Below, one piece after another: positions 57,525 to 64,000 of a stretch of DNA of 64,000 bases; the stretch's first letter is position 1, and each line of letters starts with the position of its first letter. The stretch spans positions 62,001 through 126,000 of the forward strand of contig JAHNEJ010003547.1 in NCBI GenBank assembly GCA_022559845.1, read 5' to 3'. The notes below the pieces were generated by a model that searched no databases, was not told where the DNA came from, and saw only the letters and a program-made list of their open reading frames with translations. The DNA comes from Amorphophallus konjac (taxonomy: Eukaryota; Streptophyta; Magnoliopsida; Alismatales; Araceae). The position numbers and the translations under genes were made by a program.

Positions 57525-60060
57525 ATGGCATCCTTCAATCCTCCTCGCTCCCAAGAGGACTCTCTTCCTCAAGGGCTCCTTGAAAACCCCCCTAGGGTTA
57601 TTACATTTTCCTCTGGAGAGGGGACTGCCCCTCTCCCGTCCTCCACCTCTATGGAAGGTAGTCAAGGTACCCCTTCTCTCTCTACTCCTTCCATGGGCTC
57701 CGTCCTTCATATGATGGCCCAATTGGATCCGACCCAACTCCAAGTTTTATATCAAGCTATGCAAGGGTCCAATACTTCTCCCTCTGCCACTATCCAAGGT
57801 CAATCTAATCCTTCCATTATTGGGCCGTCCGTTCAGCCCACTCCAATTGATCTCACTCCGGTCAAACCCCGGACCATCACTTTCGCTGGCATGGAGATGG
57901 GCAAGTCTTCTAATTCAGCCCATCAATCTTTCGATAAAGGGAAGACACCCATCCCTTCCTTTGTCCAGTTGGATCATCACAACTCTGGTTCGGTAGTTCC
58001 ACAGCTCCTTATGAACCCTTCCGATTTCTTACGCCCTCAGCAAGGAGTGGCCCGAAATCATTCTAATCCGGGTCTATCTCAGGCCCAACATCCTTCTTAC
58101 GGGCCGCCTATTTCCACTGTCTATCCTTCCACTCCTTCTTACGGGCTCCCGCCTGTTGATACAGCTATTCCATCTGCCCCTCAAATACAATCAGCATCCT
58201 TCGCTACCCCTGCTCCTTCACGAGAGCAGGACTTGCTTGACAAGTGGGCCGCCATGCAGCAACAACTCGACTTTCTCCAGAAAAGGGTTGGCCCACAATC
58301 CTTGGCCGATATTCCTATTCCGAGTTTCTAGAACATCCGGTTCCCTCCGCAATCAGAGCTCCCCAACTATCGCAAGTACAATGGGAACAGCAATCCATTC
58401 ATCCATGTGAGGGATTTTCTTTATGAATCGGCGCAGTTCCAATATTATGATCGCCTCATGGCGTACTTATTCCGCCGATCTTTGGACAGTGTTGCTCTAG
58501 AATGGTTCTATTCTCTACCACTGGAAGAGGCCGAGAGTTTCAAGGTAGTAAAAGATAAATTCATCCAGCGGTTCCAAGACAGGGTCGGCCCTGAATATTC
58601 ATTTACAGACCTAGTGGCGAGAAGATGAAGTCGGATGAAGAGTTCGCCACCTATGCAGACAGGTGGAGACAAATGGCCGCCAGAGTACCGGGCCACATTC
58701 CGGAGGAAGAGAAGGTCAAACTGCTGATTTCCAATGCCACCCCGACCTTCCGCAACATCCTGGCAATGAATGACATAGCCAACATGCATCAACTCTATAG
58801 CCGGGCGCGCTTCATCCAGACTCAATTCAAGGACTCCCCTATCCATTCTCTCTTCGAAAACCAAAAGCCCAAGTACCACAAGAAACCACAAGGGCCGGTT
58901 ACTGAGGGAGTCCAAACAAACGAGCAGGTACAAGCCGTTGCTTTTCCATATCAGGCCGCACCTTTCCGCTACAACCAAAACCCCCGCAATTCACAAAACG
59001 CCGCTCCGCAAAACTTCCAAGCCACTCCACAAAACCCTCCCCCTGCCTTCACCATTCCACAGAACACCTTTGCCACACCACAACAACCATCACCACCACC
59101 ACAATACCATAACGTCTCTCCACCCAACGGCTACAACAACAACAATCCAAATAGCAAGCGCCCAGCTCCCAGGAGAGCCCAGTATCCTCCGTTGCCAGAG
59201 ACGCTTACAGATATCTTCTCGGCTCTCATGTCAGTAAATGCAATCCAACTTCCTCCGGAACGGCCTGTTTGGAACCCGGCAGTCGATCAGACTAAGTATT
59301 GTATGTTCCACCGGCAGCCGGGCCATACCATAGAAGGATGTTTTCAGTTCCGAGATCTTGTGTATGACCTACATGAAGGGCAGAGAATCGACTGGGCCGA
59401 AATGCATAGGGCCATTGTTGAGATTAAAGAAAAGAGAAGGCAGCCGCAGGGGCAGCAAGTGCAGCAGCATCAAGCACCGCAGCCGCAGCAGCCACCACAA
59501 CAGCAGCAACCACAGCAAGTACAAGACCTGGGCATCCATCAGAACCCGATGCCGAATCATCCACCCGCTCCTCAGCAGCAGCCGCCAGCACCAGCGCAAG
59601 TAAACATGGTCCAGCCACCGGCCCCCAACGCCGGATGGTCTTTCGATAATGATGGCGCCACACCGCAGGTCATGGCCCTCCACCATAACCACCGCAATCC
59701 TCCCTTCATCATCCCTGCACAGCCGACGCCCTCTCAACTCGTCCTCCCCTTCACACCCGCTCCAGCAAATCCTCTTCAACTCTCCATTCCATCGTACCCT
59801 CCATCACCCACTCCCATCACCGTCATCACACCACCATCCAATCCCTCACCCATTCTTACCCATCCGCTAGCCTTCCCTCCACCCGCATCAACATTCATCA
59901 CCACCCTGCCTTCCGCCCATCCTTCACCCACCATCCGCGCACCGCCCATTAACCTCACCAACCCTACGCTCCACCAAACCGCCTCCCCCGCACCACCTGT
60001 TCCATTCATCCATCCCGCAGGGCCCATCATACTATCTTCAGATGCCGCGGCAAACTGTGC
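57525..60060 (+). pseudogene. E gag (one stop, one frameshift)
   Basis: Gag starts MASFNPPRSQEDSLPQGLLE at 57,525; the start was chosen because the conserved gag body follows in frame and the sequence before it is leader. The body has NIRFPPQSELPNYRKYNGNS, FLYESAQFQYYDRLMAYLFR and ALEWFYSLPLEEAESFK. A TAG at 58,329 replaces a probable Gln codon, and one base is missing near 58,622 compared with the LVAEKMK of D. The 58,625 frame continues with RWRQMAARVPGHIPEEEKVK, ILAMNDIANM and a zinc-finger-like CMFHRQPGHTIEGC (about 59,300). A Pro/Gln-rich linker follows. Confidence 0.85.
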
Positions 60061-61363
60061 TTTGAGGAGCGGGAAGATGTTCCATCGAAATTACGCTACT
60101 GCTTCTAATCCCCAATCCTCTCAGCCGGCGGCCGAGCAAGAAGAAACTGAACCTTTGCCGGGTACTCAATATGACTTGCTGCATCATCTGGATCGAGTAC
60201 CCGCCAAAATATCTGTGCTGGAGCTGATCAAAAGATCCACCCTTCATCAGGATGCACTGAGGGATTTCCTACAGAAGGTAATGGTTAGCGAAGACATGGC
60301 AGTTGATAGCCTACCAATGGCACTGGCAACTATCTCCAAAGGGCCGGCAATCACGTTCTCTGAAACCGAGCTTGCACCTCCGGGGGCTCGGCAAATGCCG
60401 CTCTGCATAACAATTACCCTGAACAAAGTCGACATTGAAGCAGCGCTGGTTGACACAGGGGCCTCAATTAATGTTTGCCCACTCAGCACCCTCCGAGCGT
60501 GCAACATATCTGAAGAGTTACTACGGCATACCCCCACCACTATAGCAGCATATGACAACTCAAGGCGAGCATGTCACGGGGTAGTCACCATTCAGGCAGA
60601 GCTCGGGCCCCTTACTATGGCCGTGGAATTCTATGTTCTTGATATCGACCCTATGTTCAAGGCTATCTTGGGTCGTCCCTGGATTAACACACTCGGCGCC
60701 GTGCCCTCCACCGCACATCAGTGCATTAAATTCCCCTTCCAAGGAAGGGTCGTCAAAGTTAAGAGCTTATCCACAGTACAGTAAGTAAAGGCTATTTCAG
60801 AGCAGGTTCTTCCCACACTTTGGCCAAGCAGCCGGCCCGTTCTGTCAGTATTGGATTTGAACTTTCCTTGGGCTTACACATCCCCTAAGCCCGTTGCTAC
60901 TCCAGTTAATGTCAAAGTAAAGCCGCAGATTCGAGATTCAAAGGGGTGGAACATTATATTGAAACTGGGCTATCAACCGGGGAGAGGCCTCGGTGCGCAA
61001 CTGCAAGGGATGACTAAGCCTATACCTAAGGGAAGAAAAATGGGTAGGAGAGGTCTCGGCTACAAAGAGACAGCATTATCTATGATAAGTGATTCTGGGC
61101 CGCTCACCTGGGATTATCGTCAGCATTTTGTCAAAGGGCCTCTCCAGCCTGGCACATTAGCTCCAAAGCCGGTTCAACAAGAAAGGAATACAGTTTGTCC
61201 AATTGCCAGTCCGCCTCCCTTGCCAAGAGGGTCAGATGATGACATGCTCGACTACAGTCAGGCTTTGCAGGGGCTCTTTTATGAGGAAGAATGTCAGAAG
61301 AAGCAACAAGAAGTTCGGCTTATGCAGTGGAGGCCGAAGAAGCAGCTTATTGTTGATCTGTAG
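60061..61363 (+). pseudogene. E aspartic protease with G-patch
   Basis: This is in phase with the 58,625 gag frame. The protease has ALVDTGASINVCPLSTL (active-site DTG), a FYVLDIDPMFKAILGRPW flap and core region and GAVPSTAHQCIKFPFQGRV. A TAA at 60,782 interrupts the frame, which continues to a well-formed G-patch, WNIILKLGYQPGRGLGAQLQ (about 60,947-61,006), followed by RRGLGYKE. The fusion order protease then G-patch resembles betaretroviruses. In these viruses the G-patch supports RNA binding and RT; the role here is inference. The frame ends in TAG at 61,361. Confidence 0.85.
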
Positions 61364-61725
61364 AAGGAGGAGAGCTCTCCAGTTGTCTGTTCTTGGTCTC
61401 TCTCACGCTTCCAATCTATCTTTCAACGAAAGGAGTTCGTACCCCGCCTTCCTCCTGTCATGATAAATTCATCTTTCATTGATCCACCGGAGATTCTATT
61501 CATTCCTTGTGCTTGCGGGAAATGTTCACGCATTGATCTATCCACTCTGTTTACTCCTCCTCCTCCCAACGCTCAGCTCCACGAGATGTGGTTCTCTTCT
61601 TCTGATCCCTTCTTTGATTGCATCTTCCCCGAGCTGTTCCCTATGCAGCTCCCACCTCCTCCATCTTGCTGTGTAGTCTCCGCTGATCTCCAAAAAAAAA
61701 CGTCAAATTTGAAACGGAGATTTCA
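61364..61725 (+). pseudogene. E linker to RT with an A9 frame change
   Basis: Open in the gag-protease phase from 61,364 to 61,801, with Pro-rich and Cys-bearing segments (FIPCACGKCSRID). Similarity to D moves from this phase to the RT phase at a run of nine A at 61,692-61,700. The change is -1. Either one base was lost from the run or ribosomes shift at this A-rich site. Confidence 0.55.
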
Positions 61726-63670
61726 GTGGAAGATTACGCTATCCTGTCTCCATCCTCCTCCTCCCAAGGGCACGAGTCCCCTGCTCCTCCCCTTCCACTA
61801 GGTCTTCTGTCCCCTGGGTTAGGATTAGGGTCCGTCGAGTCTAGAGGAGTAGAGTCCGTTAGGTCTAGAGAAGTAGGGTCATGTTCTGGGTCGTCCAACC
61901 CTTCCCATTCTGAACCGCGCTCGCTTGCGCATCCTTCCCGATCTGTTCCTGATAGGTTCTTGAAAGATCTAGCTCAGCGGTGTCATGCTCTTTTGAAGTG
62001 TCCAGAATTCGTCGCTACAGCAATCGTGATTGAGGATGAAGAGGGAATAGAAGGGGAATGGAGCGACGACGGATTAGGCATCTATGAGGTCTTGGATGAG
62101 AAGGATCCAATAGATGAAGACAGCAATGTAGATAACACTGCCGACTTATATGCACAAGGACTAAAGAGATTCGACCAGCCGTCGACGGCAGTGGATGAAC
62201 CTACAAAGGAAATCAACTTGGGAACGAAAGAAGACCCAAGGCCCATCATTATTTCTGCTGATCTCCCTTCACAGGTAGAAGAAGATCTAATTAAGGTATT
62301 AAGGGAGTATAGTGATTCTTTCGCCTGGTCTTATGAGGACATGCCAGGTCTTGACCCCTCCTTAGTGGAACATCGACTCGTGCTTAAACCAGGGGCAACA
62401 CCTGTGAAACAACGGTCAAGAAGATTTCACCCCCACATGGCCTTAAGGATCAAAGAAGAGGTCGACAAACTATATAAGGCCAGGTTCGTCAGAGTGGTTT
62501 TATATCCTCAGTGGGTGGCGAACATAGTCCCTGTTCTCAAGAAGGATGGAAAAGTGCGCATATGCATTGATTTCAGGGATCTAAACAAAGCATGTCCCAA
62601 AGATGATTTCCCGCTACCTCATATAGACGTCCTAGTGGATAACACTGCCGGGTATGAAGCTCTGTCATTTATGGATGGGTACTCGGGCTATAATCAGATC
62701 CGTCTCACTCCGGAAGACCAAGAGAAAACTTCATTCACCACGCCCTGGGGCACGTATTGTTATGTAGTTATGCCATTTGGTTTGAAAAATGCAGGTGCCA
62801 CCTATCAAAGGGCGATGATGGCCATTTTCCACGACATGATGCACATATACATGGAAGCTTACGTGGATGACATCTTGGTGAAGTCAAGAACAAAAGAAGA
62901 ACACCCCTCTATCCTGGCTAAGGTGCTTCAGAGAGCCAGGGAGTACAAGCTTAAGATGAACCCGAAGAAGTGTGTATTCGGAGTCTCCTCAGGGAAGTTG
63001 TTAGGGTTCATAGTGAGCAAACGGGGGATCCAGATTGATCCTAATAAAGCACAGGCCGTCATGGACATGCCTCCGCCAAAGAACATTACGAAACTTTGAG
63101 GATTGATTGGTAGACTGCAATTCATTAGAAGATTTATATCTCAGCATTCTCAGAGGTGTCGTCCGTTTTATGAGTTGCTTAAGGCGGGTGTCAAGTTCGA
63201 ATGGAATCAAGATTGTCAGAAGGCCTATGAGGACCTCAAAGAGTATCTGTCCAATCCCCCGGTTTTGCAACCTCCTGTCCCTGGGAAACCCCTAATCCTA
63301 TACATCTCGGTTATTGAGGACTCCCTAGGGGCGGTCTTAGCACAAGTGGATGATGAAGGAAAAGAGCGGGCCGCGTACTACCTCTCTCGACTGTTTAATC
63401 CCGCTGAATCCAAGTACACCGCTATGGAGAAGACTTGTGCCGCCTTAGTGTGGGTAGCTCAGAAGCTTAAACATTACTTTCTTGCCCACCCAGTTAGGTT
63501 GATCTCTAGAATGGACCCGATCCGTTATCTCTTAGAAAAACCCGTCCTTTCTAGTAGGTTAGCTCGCTGGCAGAGCTTCCTCTCTCAGTTCGACATCACC
63601 TTTGTTGTTCAGAAGGTAGTCAAAGGATATGCCATTGCTGAACATCTTGCACATCTCCCTATTCCTCACA
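61726..63670 (+). pseudogene. E reverse transcriptase and first RNase H (one stop)
   Basis: Long frame 61,726-63,099. After a Ser/Pro-rich and acidic head come EINLGTKEDPRPIIIS, FAWSYEDMPGLDPSLVEHRL, RICIDFRDLNKACPKDDFPL, SFMDGYSGYNQIRLTPEDQE, VMPFGLKNAGATYQRAMM and an intact YVDD at 62,860-62,871. A TGA at 63,097-63,099 probably replaces CGA (Arg), a methylation-type C-to-T change. Beyond it, in phase, RNase H continues (ILYISVIEDSLGAVLAQVDD, RAAYYLSRLFNPAESKY). Apart from that stop the region looks complete. Confidence 0.9.
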
Positions 63671-64000
63671 CCGATTCTATTCAGGATGATTTCCCTGATG
63701 AGCATCTCTCTGTCCTTTCTCATCATCCCTTTTGGTCTCTGCACTTCGATGGTGCACTCAACTCCCAAGGCCAAGGGATCGGTGCTGTCTTGCTTACTCC
63801 AGAGGGAGTAACCATTCCCTTTGCTTATCAACTTCGATTTCCTGCTACCAACAACATCGCTGAGTATGAGGCTCTACTAGCCGGCTTGAAGCACGCCTAT
63901 CTCCTAGACGCGCGCTATTTGAACATCATAGGAGACTCTCAGCTCGTTCTACGGCAAGTTCTGTCCACTTACCGTACTCGTGACCCCAAGCTCAAGCCTT
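63671..64000 (+). pseudogene. E second (archaeal-type) RNase H, cut by window end
   Basis: In phase with RT: WSLHFDGALNSQGQGIGAVL, NNIAEYEALLAGLKHAYLLD and NIIGDSQLVLRQVLSTY. The first Asp (FDG), Glu (EYEAL) and second Asp (GDSQ) that RNase H needs are all present. The domain and the following integrase continue past 64,000. Confidence 0.85.

Larger units (their letters stand above)
54704..64000 (+). mobile_element. Ty3/gypsy Tat-lineage element E (partial)
   Basis: This + strand element starts with an LTR at 54,704 (TGTTGACACCCG) and continues past the window end inside the second RNase H. The order is LTR, primer site, leader, gag, protease, G-patch, RT, RNase H, second RNase H. It is related to D in every domain but belongs to another family, since its LTR is different. 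It is less decayed: the YVDD is intact. It carries stops at 58,329, 60,782, 61,361 and 63,097 and shifts near 58,622 and 61,692-61,700. Confidence 0.85.

Overview
This window comes from a large, repeat-rich angiosperm nuclear genome. It is almost entirely nested LTR retrotransposons; I see no host single-copy gene, tRNA, rRNA or CRISPR array. The evidence for a plant is plant Ty1/copia and Ty3/gypsy lineages (Tekay/Del-type chromovirus, Athila-type, Tat-type with a second RNase H), GT-AG introns, an initiator-Met-tRNA primer site, and plant mobile domain (PMD) coding sequence.

Left part (1-28,573). Positions 1-about 2,270 are the 3' end and 3' LTR of a + strand element (H) whose body lies left of the window. 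A - strand copia element (A) follows. It is split in its GAG-pre-integrase region by a 19.7 kb - strand Tekay-type gypsy element (B, 7,570-27,280, 5-bp target duplication ATCAC). The 5' LTR of B is itself split by an 8.5 kb non-autonomous gypsy derivative (C, 17,669-26,185, duplication TGTCA), which contains an 890-bp tandem duplication. The copia protease resumes at 27,286 and stops at 27,688, where a probable solo LTR (G) starts.

Right part (about 28,640-64,000). A very large - strand Tat-lineage element (D) runs from its 3' LTR (ending at 29,934) to its 5' leader (54,703). Its gag-pol reads leftward. Between pol and the 3' LTR it carries two genes in the opposite (+) direction. PMD-A (31,370-32,785) has a TATA box, one intron and a poly(A) signal. 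PMD-B (33,498-44,341) is an eight-exon gene encoding an acidic head, a PMD domain and a long coiled coil. A 7.3 kb Athila-type element (F, 35,389-42,705, duplication ACTAC) interrupts exon 3 of PMD-B. A second Tat element (E, from 54,704 to the window end, + strand) begins inside the leader of D, so D and E diverge.

How the parts relate: gag packages the RNA, protease (followed here by a G-patch) processes the polyprotein, RT/RNase H copies the RNA and integrase inserts the DNA. All autonomous elements seen here carry stops or frameshifts, so none looks active as read. The two most unusual signals are the spliced antisense PMD genes in D and the many short hairpins of the form GACGNCC...GGNCGTC followed by AATT. 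These hairpins recur in the LTRs, spacers and introns of several unrelated element families.
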